The notes beneath the pieces are model-generated. The model saw only the letters and a program-made list of their open reading frames with translations, was not told the origin of the DNA and did no database searches. A stretch of DNA of 64,000 nt from Pisaster brevispinus (lineage: Eukaryota; Echinodermata; Asteroidea; Forcipulatida; Asteriidae). The position numbers and the translations under genes are program-made. Location: NCBI GenBank assembly GCA_023634235.1, contig JAMKCF010000001.1, positions 1,416,001 through 1,480,000 on the forward strand, in the 5' to 3' direction. Positions 48,447-60,105 of the stretch are shown here, in pieces. Each line of letters starts with the position of its first letter. Position 1 is the first letter of the stretch.

Positions 48447-50268
48447 CAATTATGTCATAATCTGAATTTCAATTGTGTGATAATCTAACATTCAATTGTG
48501 TGATAATCTCAGATTCAAATTTATGATAATCTAACGTTCAATTGTGTGATAATCTAACATTCAATTGTGTGATAATTTCAGATTCAATTGTATTATAACC
48601 TAACATTCAATTGTGTTATAATCTAACATTCAATGGTGTGATAATCCAACATTCAATCGTGTGATAATCTTAATTTTAATGATGTGATAGTCTAACATTC
48701 AACGGTGTGATGATCTTACATTCAATTGTGTGATAACGTAACATTCAATTGTATGATCATCTAACTGTTAATTGTGTGCTAATCTAACAATCGATTGTAA
48801 GCTAATCTAACATTCAAATTGTGTGCTAATCTAATGATAACTAACCTCAAATTCAATAGTGTTATAATCTAGCTTAAACTGTGTGATAATCTAACATTCA
48901 ATTGTGTGATAACCTCAGATTCAATAGTTTGATAATATAACATTCAATTGTGTGATTCTCTAACATTCAGTTGTGTGATAATTTCAGATTCAATTGTATT
49001 AAAACCTAACATTCAATAATATAATCTAACATTCAATTGTGTGATAATCTAACATTCAATTGTGTGATAATCTAACATTTAAATTCGTGATAATCTAACG
49101 TTCAATTGTGTGATAATCTAACATTCAATTGTGTGAAAAGTTCAGATTCAATTGTATTATTACCTAACATCCAATTGTATTATAATCTAACATTCAATTG
49201 TATTATAATCTAACATTCAATTGTGTGATAATCTAACGTTCAATTGTGTGATAATCTAATATTCAATTGTGCGATAATCTAACATTCATTTGTGTGATAA
49301 TCTAACATTCAATGGTGTGATAATCTAACATTCAATGGTTTGATAATCTAACATTCAAATTTATGATAATCTAACGTTCAATTGTGTGATAATCTAACAT
49401 TCAATAGTGTCATAATCTAACATTTAAACTGTGATAATCTAACATTCAATTGTGTGATACCTTCAGATTCAATAGTTTGATAATCTAACATTCAATTGTG
49501 TGATACTCTTACATTCAATTGTGTGATAATTTCAAATTCAATTGTATGATAATCTAACATTAAATTGTATTAAAACCTTACATTCAATTGTGTTAAAATC
49601 TCAGATTCAAATTTATGATAATCTAACGTTCAATTGTGTGATAATCTAACATTCAGTAGTGCGGTAATCTAAAATTTAATAGTGTGATAATCTTAGATTC
49701 AATTGTGTGATAATCTAACATTCAACTGTGTGATAATCTAGTATTTTATAGTATGATAATCTCAGACTCAACTGTGTGATAATCTCAGATTCAATTGTGT
49801 GATAATTTAACATTCAATTGTGTGATAATCTCAGATTCAAATTTATGATAATCTAACGTTCAATTGTGTGATAATCTAACATTCAGAAGTGTGATAATCT
49901 AACATTTAATAGTGTGATATTCTTAGATTCAATTGTGCGATAATCTAACATTAAATTATGTGATAATCCAACATTCAACTGTGTGATAATTTAGTATTTT
50001 ATAGTATGATAATCTCAGACTCAACTGTGTGATAATCTCAGATTCAATTGTGTGATAATCTAACATCCAAATGTGTGATAATCTCAGATTCAATTGTATG
50101 ATAATCTGACATTCAATTGTGTGATAATCTCAGATTCAATAGTGTGATAGTCTCAGATGCAATAGTGTGATAATCTCATATTTAATTTCGTGATAATATC
50201 AGATTCAAATGTAGGATTATCTAAAATTCAATTGTGTGATATTCTAACATTCAATAGTCTGATAATCA
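48447..50268. repeat. 23-bp minisatellite, about 79 copies
   Basis: Units are of the 'CTAACATTCAATTGTG' + TGATAAT type, alternating with 'CTCAGATTCAATTGTG' variants. The rare variant 'ATTTATGATAATCTAACG' recurs about 230 bp apart at 49611 and 49841 with its neighbours in the same order, so a ten-unit higher-order repeat exists. AT-rich and non-coding. Confidence 0.95.
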
Positions 50269-50499
50269 AGCTTAACATGCAAGAATTGTTTTCTACTACC
50301 AGTAATACGAAAAGCATCGAAAAGATTGTCTTCGAATATTCTTATAAATACAAAGTTGTGGTTGTATTTAGTTTTTTAATCATACTGATTTCGTCGTGAC
50401 TCTCGTTACAGTTCATGTGTAGAAATTTGCATTTCCAACTGGTGTTTATAGTGACCTCATGATATACTTTGTTATTAATGTAATACGGATACTACAGTG

Positions 50500-50885
50500 G
50501 CTTCTGATATAGCGCTCAAATCCATCACTCAGTTAAGGTCATGGCGCGCAAACATTCAGTGTTTTTCCTGCAAGGTATGTGGAGCTACCTTTTTGAAGTA
50601 TGAGACCTACTCCTTTACATAGCACCATGTAATGGTTTACATGGTGCTATGGCGCAATATGCAGCCAATCAAACCAGGAACACCGTGGCAAACCCCTCCT
50701 CTTTACGATAAGTACACTGGGTTTGTTAACGTGCATTACACAATACACAGGACCTACGGCTTTATGTCCCATCTGAAAGAAGCAGCAATAAGGTGTTGTG
50801 TCTTGCTTAAGGACACAAGTGTCACAACCGGGACTCGAACCCACACTCTGCTGATCAGAAACGCCATAGCTGGAGTTCGGCACTT
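50500..50885 (-). mobile_element. Reverse-oriented tRNA-derived SINE with intact B-box
   Basis: Minus-strand head includes 'GGTTCGAGTCCCGGTTGTGA' (RNA polymerase III B-box). The body matches 7640-8035 and 63630-64000. Confidence 0.75.
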
Positions 50886-52008
50886 TTATATTAAATGAAA
50901 CATATTGAATACCAACAAATTTTAAAACAACATGCTCTGATTGCTGTGTTGATTGTGTAAGCTGAATCACCGTACATTTGAAATTTATTTTTCCCTCATC
51001 CGTCGAAAGATGCGGTCTGCGACCAAACCACATTACCTGTTCTTAACCTTTATCCAATCACAGGGACGTGTACCCTTTTCAACTTCATGTTAATTTGGTG
51101 AAGTATATTCAGTTGTAATAATGTACAGAATGTAATATTTAAATTTCAAGTAAACTTCCAGATGCCAAACAGTTAACTTTACATTGAAATTTAAAAAAAA
51201 CGATAACCTTTTTATAAACAAATAAGTAAGCAAGGGTTTCAAAGGCAATTTGTTTTCTGAAAAGGGTTCAAAATGAATAATTTGATCACATTAGTAGTAA
51301 TTGTGCATACTCTGTAACAGGGAAGGTACCCTATCAGCATCGGTCTTTGCATTTATTTTAATTGTTTCTTTACCGGGACCAGGGGAGCCCTGTTTCCCAA
51401 ATTATTTGCGCCACAAAATTATATTTTACTAAGTTTTCTGAACTTACGTTAAAATGCTGTAAACGTCTACTTATGTGTTTTCTTAACGGCAAAGTATACC
51501 TTTTTGATACGTTCGATTGTTTTAATCATAAATAAATGTAGATGATATACAATAAAATACACCTGTGAAATTTTCATTTCAAAGGTCGCTTTTTTGAGAT
51601 ATCGCCGAAAATCCGGAGCGAATATGTTGCCGCATGAATAATACTTCCCTAATAGGAAGACACAATCTGAGAAACGTTTCTGACTAAAACGTTTCTCAGA
51701 TTCAAATTGTTTCCATAAACACATTGTTTTGAAATGAAATATTTTTTTTAAAATGCTTTCTACTACAGAAAGCTGCTGTACTTCTAACCAATTAAGGTTT
51801 TTCCCCATACATTTTTAGAGTGATAACGTATTTATTCCCTTTAATGGGCAAAGTTTGAAAAGCATGACGTCATTGAGTTTCAAAAGGACACTGCCCTATA
51901 AAGAGGAGTTAAGAGTCAAAATTTAATTGAATAAAATTGAATTAAAGGATTTAAAACTCGACTTAAATATATATATATATCCTGAGGGATGAACCATTGT
52001 TTAATTTC
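50886..52008. other. Spacer 3' of G7
   Basis: No gene supported. 51668-51702 is a hairpin ('CTGAGAAACGTTT...AAACGTTTCTCAG'), which lies inside a 113-codon minus-strand ORF without family signature. Confidence 0.45.
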
Positions 52009-55000
52009 TTATTTTTTCAGGCTCTTGATCTCGTCTTGGGTGAGGAGACGATCAAAAACCATGAGATTGCTGTATGCGGCAGAACCACTATATGTATAAG
52101 ATGAATAGTGATAATTACATGAGTTGGACATACCCAAGTACAGCTCAGTACAACCATCCACTGTATCGCCTTCGCTATTTTCCTTTTCATTCTCAAGCTT
52201 ATGTTCTCCATCAACGTAAAGCTTCAAAACAACCACTTTTTTCTGTTTGAATTCAATCGTTACAGCCAAGTGAAACCACCTATCCAAAGGGATTTTTGTT
52301 TTGTCATATTTGTTAATTAAGAACGATTTTTCTGTTTTGGCAGAAATTCTAAACATGTCATCGTCGCTTTTGTACAACAGTGCAATACCCCTGGCGCGAC
52401 CCGTTTGTCCTCCAGAGCTGACGTAGTATCTTTCTCCAGTGAAGCCTGTTGACGTATCTATGTTGAGCCATAAAGACCACGTCATAGACTCACAGAGACC
52501 CGGGTCAGAGATACAGGTGTCTTTGAAGTCACCGAGATCCAGGTAGGAGCCAGCCTTAGTATACACAGCGCATGCGTGACCCAATACGTCAGGACCAGGA
52601 ACCATCCTCGCAAGGTTTGTTTTGCCTCTTATATCATACTCGGTGCTGCTGACCGTAGCAGCGTCGCATTGTCCGGGGTTGCCGTCTCGGCGAAGGGATC
52701 GGTTGAGAATTAAGTGGTTTCGAAGAAGATCTGTGGTTTGGTTAAAACGGGAGAAATCAACACTCATTTTGAAATCAGTATCATAAATTTTTACATTATG
52801 TAAATTTCATTGTGTGTTTTTGTCATGTTATTTAATCATTATTCGGCTCCCAAGTTTGTAAACAAACCAACAAGCCCGATGCTTGGTTCTTGAAAGCAAA
52901 ACTGCTCCAAGTCGTTTTCTCTTTTGGTATCTTTTGGTATCTAATTTGGTATCCGAACTTAACATTTTAGGCCCAGCGGAATATTCATAAACATTTTAAC
53001 ACTAAACAAACAATGACTTCTGTGTGATTTTTGTTTAGTGCAAGAAAAGAGAATAAAAGAGATAATTAAGCAGTTAGTTACTGTGGATCTTACCTGTACA
53101 GTTGAGCCATGTTCGAATCTCCTCTTGGTCATCACTGTAGATGAATGTATCCATGTATGTAACCACGAAGGGTCTGTAAGGTGTACGGGTATTCAGACCA
53201 CCAACACGTAGCGTAGTGCACTGGCATGGATCAGGTACAGGAATTACCCAACGGTACTGGAAACCAGACTCAGGATCCCGTTCTTGTCCAATGGTGCAGA
53301 TTAGTGCTTCATAGAAAGAGAATAACATATTTACTAAAATATTTTTTTCAGGTGGTTAGCTTATTTTACAGTTGGCATAGTTCAGAATCTGTTATCGTGT
53401 TGTGTTTTTTTCTACCTTGATAGCATTTGATAATTGCCCGAAATAGCGCCCACTTTTGGATTATCTCTCGACATTAACCTACGATCACTGGTTTTTGAAT
53501 TTTGTCATCGGTTTTTACACCCTATGGCTTATTAGTCCGAAAGTTGGTGGAATAATCTGTTTGGTCAGAATCGCAAAAGCCTTCGATAAAGTGAATTTTC
53601 AAATTAGAACGTAATTTTACCACGTATTTATGACAGCTATACAATGTTGTTGCACATGTCTAAATATTCGGCCGTTGCTCAGAAATTCAACATATTCTTT
53701 AATTCAAAATAAACAATACGTTGAAGGAAATTTACCCGACGATTCCATCCAAACCGTAGGTTGTACGTTGTTGTTGTTGTTTTTTTTTTTGTCTAGTAAA
53801 AGTCGGGGGTTTTGTTACGCATTGTGAAATATGTAAAAATCTTATTGCTTTAGCTATAAACTACGGACCAAGCACCGTAAATAATTACGACTTACAAGAT
53901 TTAGTAGACAACTATGATCGAGTGACTGTAACCCATTTGTAATAGACACAGCCAACAATGACTGTTTCCTCCTGATTGGCAATCTCCCTGGTATCAGCGT
54001 TGTCATGTAAATTCCCATTGTGAATAAATGAGTTGTCCAATTACAAAAGAGGCTCAAGTCTGATGTTACGAATTAGAGCATGTGATACCAAATCTGCGGG
54101 GAGCTTTGCGTGGCTGATGCTCATAAATAACCGCGATCTCAGATTGAAATCAAGTCTAATATTGTACAAGTTACTAGCAACAATTTATAACGGCTATAAC
54201 AGTAACACCTGAGACAACATTAATCCAAAGGAACACTTTACAACCGAGAAACAAATAGCAAGCACCAATAAAACTAGCATCAGCCGCTATTGCAACAGCA
54301 GCAAAATAAAAAGAATGAAGAGAAGACGAAGAACAAACAAACAACACCAGCAGCAACACCATAAGCCACACACAGTGACAGCAATGGAAACACCAAAACA
54401 ACAACTACAAATATAACAACACCAAAAACAACTGCAGCAGCAACAACAGCAACGACAACGACAACCACAGCAACAACAAAAACATTAACGACATTAACAA
54501 CAACAACAACACCAACATAAAGAGTGATACAAGAAAGGTTACTTTCGTCACAAACATTTTTCAGTTCGGTAATTAAAACGCATCAAAATCTTCTTTTTTC
54601 ATCACTGTAGATAAATGTATCTATGTATGTAACCACGAAGGGTCTGTAAGGTGTACGGGTATTCAGACCACCAACACGTAGCGTAGTGCACTGGCATGGA
54701 TCAGGTACAGGAATTACCCAACGGTACTGGAAACCAGACTCAGGATCCCGTTCTTGTCCAATGGTGCAGATTAGTGCTTCATAGAAAGAGAATAAATTAT
54801 TTACTAAAATAATTGTGTTCAGGTGGAAAGCTTAATTTACAGTTGGCTTAGTTCAGAATCTTGTAGCGTGTTTCGTTTCGGGTTTTTTTTCTCTTTTTTT
54901 GTTTTACCTTTGATTGGTCAGAATCGCACAAGCCTTCGATAAAGTGATTTTAAAATTTAACAGTATTTTATACTATGTATAATATATGACAGCAATACAA

Positions 55001-56462
55001 TATTGTTGCACAAGTAAATACATTCTGCCGTTGCTCAGAAATTCAACATACATTTTTTAAATTCAAAATAAACAATTCGTTGGAGGAAAACTACCCAACG
55101 AGTCCATGCAAACCGTAGGTTGCACGTTGTTGTTGTTTCTTTTTCTAGTAAAAGTCGGGTATTTTGTTACGCATTGTGAAATATATAAAAATCTTATTGC
55201 TTTAGCAATAAACTACGGACCAAGCACCGTAAATAATTACGACCAAAAAGATGTTGTGAAAAAAATGATCAAGTGATTGTAACCCATTTGTAATAGACAA
55301 TGCCAATAATGAATGTTTCCTCCTGATTGGCAATCTCCCTGGTATCAGCGTTGTCATGTAAATTCCCATTGTGAATAGATAAAGTTGTCCCATTAATAAA
55401 AATCGGCTCAAGTCTGATGTTACCAATTTGAGCTTTTGATAGGCAATCTGCGGGAGAGCTTTGCGTGGCTGATGCTCATAAATAACCGCGATCTCGGAAT
55501 TGAAATCAAGTCTAAAATTATACAAGTTAGCAACAATTTATAACGGCTATAACATTAACATCCGAGACAACATTAATCCAAAGGAACACTTTACAAACGA
55601 GAAACAAATAACAAGCAACAATAAAGCAAGCATCAGTCGCTAGTGCAACAGCAACAAAATAAAAAGAATAAAGAGAAGACGAAGAACAAACAAACAACAC
55701 CAGAAGTAACATCAATAAACCAACAACTACAAATATAACAACACCAAAAACAACAACGACAGCAGCAACAACGGCAATGACAACGACAACAACAAAAACA
55801 ACGACAACAACAACAACAACAGCATTAGCATAAAGAGTGATACACCAACGTAAAGAGTGATACAAGAAAGGTTACTTTCGTCACAAATATATTTCATTTC
55901 ATTAATTAAAACGCATCAAAATCTTCTTTTTCTCATAAATTTAAGCACACCAGCTTTTTATTTAGCGAATATTGCTATCAGTTTCGTTTTGCGAAAAACA
56001 CAAAATTTCGTTTTTCTTAATCATATTTGTTTTTGTCACTCTATTTCATTTTATAGAACTTGAAAACTACATTATTCATCATTCTTCGGTTCAACATTGA
56101 ATATCTGTTTGCGATTGATAACTCTGAATGTCTGTCTAGCCTCTTGCTGCTGGCTCATACGAAATCAAATGGTCTTTTCAACCCAACGTAATGGAATGAT
56201 CTTGACCAGGGAATGCCACATGTTTGAAAAGAATGTGTTCCATTATACTGTTGGATGTTGATTTAACGCAGCATTCGTTTTCAAACAAAGTTAATTGAGC
56301 CTGGTGACTATTTGAATACGTTTTCGTTAAATTTGGCGAATAAAACAATATAAAACGGAAATATATGGATAAAACATGCTTCTTAAACCTAAAAAGGTTA
56401 ATTTTGTATTATTTACCTTCAGTACACCACACCAGGAATCCGATCAGCAGCAAAATGTTCAT
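52009..56462 (-). CDS. G7: secreted LamG-like protein, type-A leader, intact
   Basis: Exons: leader 56417-56462 (M-N-I-L-L-L-I-G-F-L-V-W-C-T-E), exon 2 53094-53306, exon 3 52009-52730; 326 residues. Exon 2 is standard except F-Q-Y-R-W. Exon 3 starts D-L-L-R-N-H-L-I-L-N-R-S and has S-M-T-W-S-L-W-L-N-I, Y-Y-V-S-S-G-G-Q-T, P-L-D-R-W-F-H-L-A-V-T, L-Y-V-D-G-E, C-T-E-L-Y-L-G-M-S-N-S-C and S-N-L-M-V-F-D-R-L-L, ending L-K-K. Its strand before N-K-Y-D-K-T (A-K-T-E-K-S-F-L-I) is unlike all paralogues. The stop codon lies in AAAAAATAAG. Intron 1 (3.1 kb) contains a tandem duplication with a truncated second exon 2. Confidence 0.8.
53129..54598. repeat. First unit of a tandem duplication in G7
   Basis: Starts inside exon 2 and ends at 'AAAATCTTCTTTTTT'. 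The second unit is 54599-55930. Both include a CAA/CAG-rich tract (54280-54520 and 55570-55830). Confidence 0.8.
54599..54776 (-). pseudogene. Truncated second exon 2 in G7 intron 1
   Basis: 178 nt of exon 2 including the acceptor side. The part encoding Q-E-E-I-R-T-W-L-N-C-T and the donor is missing, because the duplication breakpoint lies in the exon. It can be spliced into but has no standard exit. Confidence 0.8.
54599..55930. repeat. Second unit of the tandem duplication in G7
   Basis: Partner of 53129-54598, about 140 bp shorter, mostly through deletions near 54900 and in the CAA tract. Confidence 0.8.
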
Positions 56463-56580
56463 CTTGGATAAAATCAAACTAGCACTCCTTAGAGTATACG
56501 ATTGTCAGACTCTTCTGAAACAATGTGAAAAAATTCCGAGTTGCAAACAGCAGACGTCACATGCAGCGTCGACTTCATCA
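56463..56580 (-). promoter_or_regulatory. G7 type-A proximal promoter
   Basis: 'GATTGTCAGACTCTTC', 'AACAATGTGAAAAAATTCCG' and 'GCAAACAGCAGACGTCACAT' (plus-strand reading) parallel G1. The ACGTCA in the last block is a CRE-like half-site particular to this gene. Confidence 0.4.
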
Positions 56581-56869
56581 CTTAACTGTATTTGACTGCT
56601 AATGTCTACCAACGGCAGGGTGATTGCATACGACCCTTTATGCCTTTTCAATTTCACCCTGGTGGAAAATCGCATGATAGTTTTTAAGAAAAGAGACGTA
56701 ATTGCTGCTGACGTCGCATGAAGGACCAACAACTCCACAGTGTAAATCAGAAAGAAAAAAAATTAAAGCACAGGGATCAACATACACAAAATAAAATCAA
56801 CCATTATCGTACGATGCCATATTAAAATAGAAACAAATATGCCACCCAGCAATATCATTTGGTGAATCA

Positions 56870-57260
56870 TTCGCAGTCAACCCTCCTACTGTCTGACCAT
56901 TTATTTTCATCCACTATGGTTCTGAAACACAGATACATAAACTGTGCCAGCCTTCAATTTGGTATCACATAGTGAATTCATAAACACAGTTCACAGTCAA
57001 CCCTCCTACTGTCCACACATTCAATATAAACACTGTGGTTTTAAAACAGATACAGATAATCTACGCAAGCCTGCAACATTGACATTACGAGATGAAATAA
57101 TTTAAGAGCTCACAGTCAACCCTCCTACTGCTTAACCGTTTACTTCCATCAACTTTGGTTTTGATCGATATTAAACTATGCTAGTCTGTACTATGATATC
57201 ATGCTGTCAACATCTACAATGCACACAGCAAACCCTCATACTGTCTTGCAAAATGCTTCA
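56870..57260. repeat. ~120-bp spacer tandem repeat 5' of G7, best preserved copy
   Basis: Cores at about 56876, 56997, 57117 and 57229 (spacing 121, 120, 112). The first three read GTCAACCCTCCTACTG; the last is decayed. Confidence 0.75.
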
Positions 57261-57370
57261 ATCACCGTTGAGCTTACTGTCAAAAGTTGACTGCAAAAGG
57301 GAATCGACTGACGATTTCTGACACAATATTATTTTTTTCGCTAGATTAATGCGCTGTTGCTTTAAGTTTT

Positions 57371-57555
57371 GAACAGGCCATGTTTCTCAAGGCAATGCTG
57401 CTTAATTTGCGCAGAGGCTAATCAAGAAAAGCTTGAGTGACTTTTTTGTTGTGTCTTGCCTTTGTGTGTCTGTGGAGGGAAACTACGATCAGACTGTGCG
57501 GTAGTAGTGTTGTGAAACAGGGGAGAGGGAGCAAAAAGGAAGCAGGAGAAAATCG
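57371..57555 (-). promoter_or_regulatory. Conserved upstream block of G7
   Basis: Copy of the block at 1-185, beginning 909 bp 5' of the G7 ATG. Confidence 0.4.
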
Positions 57556-57934
57556 TTTTCACAAAAAAACGAAAAATGGAACAAACAATTTCTTGATGAT
57601 TTACTTCAGTCAATAAAATAATTGTGTACATCAAAAAAGTATCACACCTTTTAAATTATTTTTCTTAAATTTGTATTCATATTGAGTCGCATGACATTAT
57701 TATTATTTTATTTTATGCATAAAGCACTCTAAAACACTAGGCGAAGCCAATACATCAATTATACAACTAACTTTAACAGTCAATACCAACCACGTTATTA
57801 CTAGTATGTGAATTCAAACTTCACAAATACTTAGGTATTCTACAATTAATTTGAACCCTTTTACTATTTGACCAAGTGGCTATTATCAATGCGGTTTTAC
57901 AAGATATGTCTGCCAGAGTATGAAGCCCTGCAAT

Positions 57935-58130
57935 CAGTCAACCCTCCTACTGTCTGACCATACAATAGCACCTTTTTTGTTTTGATTGACATAAAGACTA
58001 TGCAAGCTTGTTATGATATGATGCAACTTGGTTTGAAATTATATATAGCCAATAAAAAGCTGTTATGATACCCTGTGGTGAACGCATATGCTCAGTAAAT
58101 ATTAACCCTCCTACTACGTGACCATTCAAA
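57935..58130. repeat. Spacer repeat with AACCCTCCTACT cores
   Basis: Right-hand twin of 565-760, with cores near 57937 and 58102. Confidence 0.55.
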
Positions 58131-59022
58131 GTCACCCACTGTGGTTTTCCATGATGAATCAACTAGACGGTAATGTTTACCAAGAAGTAATCTTTTTAAC
58201 TAACTAATATTAATAACTGACCACTTGCAATCAATTAGATCTAGGAGGTAATGATGTTTCCATACATTGTCAGGTATCGTGCACTTCGCACATCTACTCA
58301 ACAATGCAGCACCTCGAATGTTCGAATCCAAGCCCGGCCCAAATGTCATAGAGCTATTTAAGCACAAAAAGAAGCCAGCACAATAAAAAAAGTGTGTTTG
58401 TAAAAATAAGGTTATAAGCCAAGCTACGTTGTTAGTGTAATTGTTGTGCGTTTGTTTTTCGTTTCCTGCTCATTACTGCGAAGCAGAACATTGTTTAAAT
58501 GTTGCTGAGGAGTTGAGCACAAATTCTAAAATGTTTGCAGTCAAGCTGAAGTCAAGTTTAAATTCCCGGGTTTTCCTTGTTATATTGTTGACTTGATTTT
58601 ACTTTCGTATTTTTTATAACCAAGTATTACGTTCCCAACAACATGTATAAGTTTCATGGCCATAAACAACATTAAACTAAACAAAAATTACGAAACAAAA
58701 TCTCGACTACGTAAAACTCCTTGTTGTTGGGACCAAAATAATCCCAGAAGTTCGAATACGCGCGAGACTTGCGCAATACAGTGCAGTCGGTTTCGTTCTT
58801 CTCATTCAAGTTTGCTTTTATCATCTATTTATTATTATTATTATTATATATTTTTTTTGACATTGCAGTTTTCATTATCCACCATGTTTTGGTTGAAGAT
58901 TTAATACCTATTTGCAATTTATAAAACTGAATGGCTACCAAGCTTGCTGCTAGCTTATACGAAATTGAATTATCTTTGCAACCTAAGGAATTAGATTAAC
59001 AATTATTTGAAATGAAATTATT

Positions 59023-59068
59023 CTTCAGTACACCACACCAGGAATCCAACCAACAGCAAACTCTTCAT
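59023..59068 (-). pseudogene. Solo type-A leader exon (right copy)
   Basis: Identical in structure to 1652-1697, including the missing donor (CTGAAG followed by AATAATTT). The next coding exon in its direction is the leader of G7, so it has no exon 2 of its own. Confidence 0.75.
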
Positions 59069-59828
59069 CTTTGCTTTTCAAATTTACGTTCCAGTGACTA
59101 AGATTATCAGACTGTCTTTAAACAATGTGAAATAGTTCCGAAATGCAAACAGCGATCTAAAGATGTCAGCTGCGGTGTTGACTTCACCTTAACACATTAT
59201 GCTATATTTTACCTAGGGCTAGATATTTCTACCAAGGGCATGGTGGTAACTTATGACCCTTCCTGTATTTTCAATTTTACCCATGTGGAAAATCAGATTC
59301 CTTTGTTATTCAAAGAGCGTAATAATTCAAGAACAGAAACTGTTTCTGCCGTCGCATGAAGCACCAGTAACTCACTAGTGTAGAGTAGAACAATTTAAAG
59401 CACATGGATTAATAAAAACCTTTTTTCAATTTTCCTTTGAGGAAAATATATCAAAAATTTTCACCCACTGTCACATTAAAATATAAAAACTATGCAGCCT
59501 GCAACAACATGTCGTGAATGCAGTAACACAGTTCACAGTCAACCCTCCTACTATCTGACCATTCAATATTATCCCTTGTAGTTTGGAAATAGAAATATAT
59601 CTACTATGCCTCACTGAAAAGTGTGTATAACCAGATGATTTGATTCAACAGTTCATAGTCAACCCTCCCACTGATGGATTGCCAGTCATCCTCACACTGT
59701 CTTACCAAACCATCTAACCCAACATGATTTTGAACTTGACCTTAAAGGCTGAGAACAAGAAAAGGTATGCTTGTAACGATTTTTTAACCTTTAAAAAAAC
59801 CAAATAATGCGATAAAGCTTTAAGTTTC

Positions 59829-60005
59829 GGGCAGGCCCTGTTTCTGAAGGCGGTGCTGCTTAATATGCACAGAGGCTAATCAACGAAAGCTTGAGTGACT
59901 CTTTTGTTGTGTCTTGCCTTTGTGTGTCTGTGGAGGGAAACTACGATCAGACTGTGCGGTAGTAGTGTTGTGAAACAGGGGAGAGGGGACAACAAGGAAG
60001 AAGGA
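59829..60005 (-). promoter_or_regulatory. Conserved upstream block, cut by the gap
   Basis: Twin of 2461-2640; its right end abuts the run of Ns. Confidence 0.4.
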
Positions 60006-60105
60006 NNNNNNNNNNNNNNNNNNNNNNNNNNNNNNNNNNNNNNNNNNNNNNNNNNNNNNNNNNNNNNNNNNNNNNNNNNNNNNNNNNNNNNNNNNNNNNN
60101 NNNNN
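60006..60105. other. Assembly gap, 100 N
   Basis: Exactly 100 N, a conventional placeholder. The flanks (...AAGAAGGA and GGAAATC...) are directly contiguous in the left copy at about 2621-2640, so probably no sequence is missing. Confidence 0.95.

Noticed and set aside
48447..50268. Possible CRISPR or centromere-like array
   Set aside because: Contiguous 23-bp units of AT-rich sequence, only 1.8 kb, with no spacers.
51467..51808. 113-codon minus-strand ORF 3' of G7
   Set aside because: No signal peptide, no family motif, and part of it is made by a hairpin; no splice or promoter support.
54174..54468. Val/Phe-rich ORFs opposite the CAA tract
   Set aside because: Low-complexity reading of the CAA/CAG repeat in G7 intron 1; the copy at 55527-55865 has a different reading.
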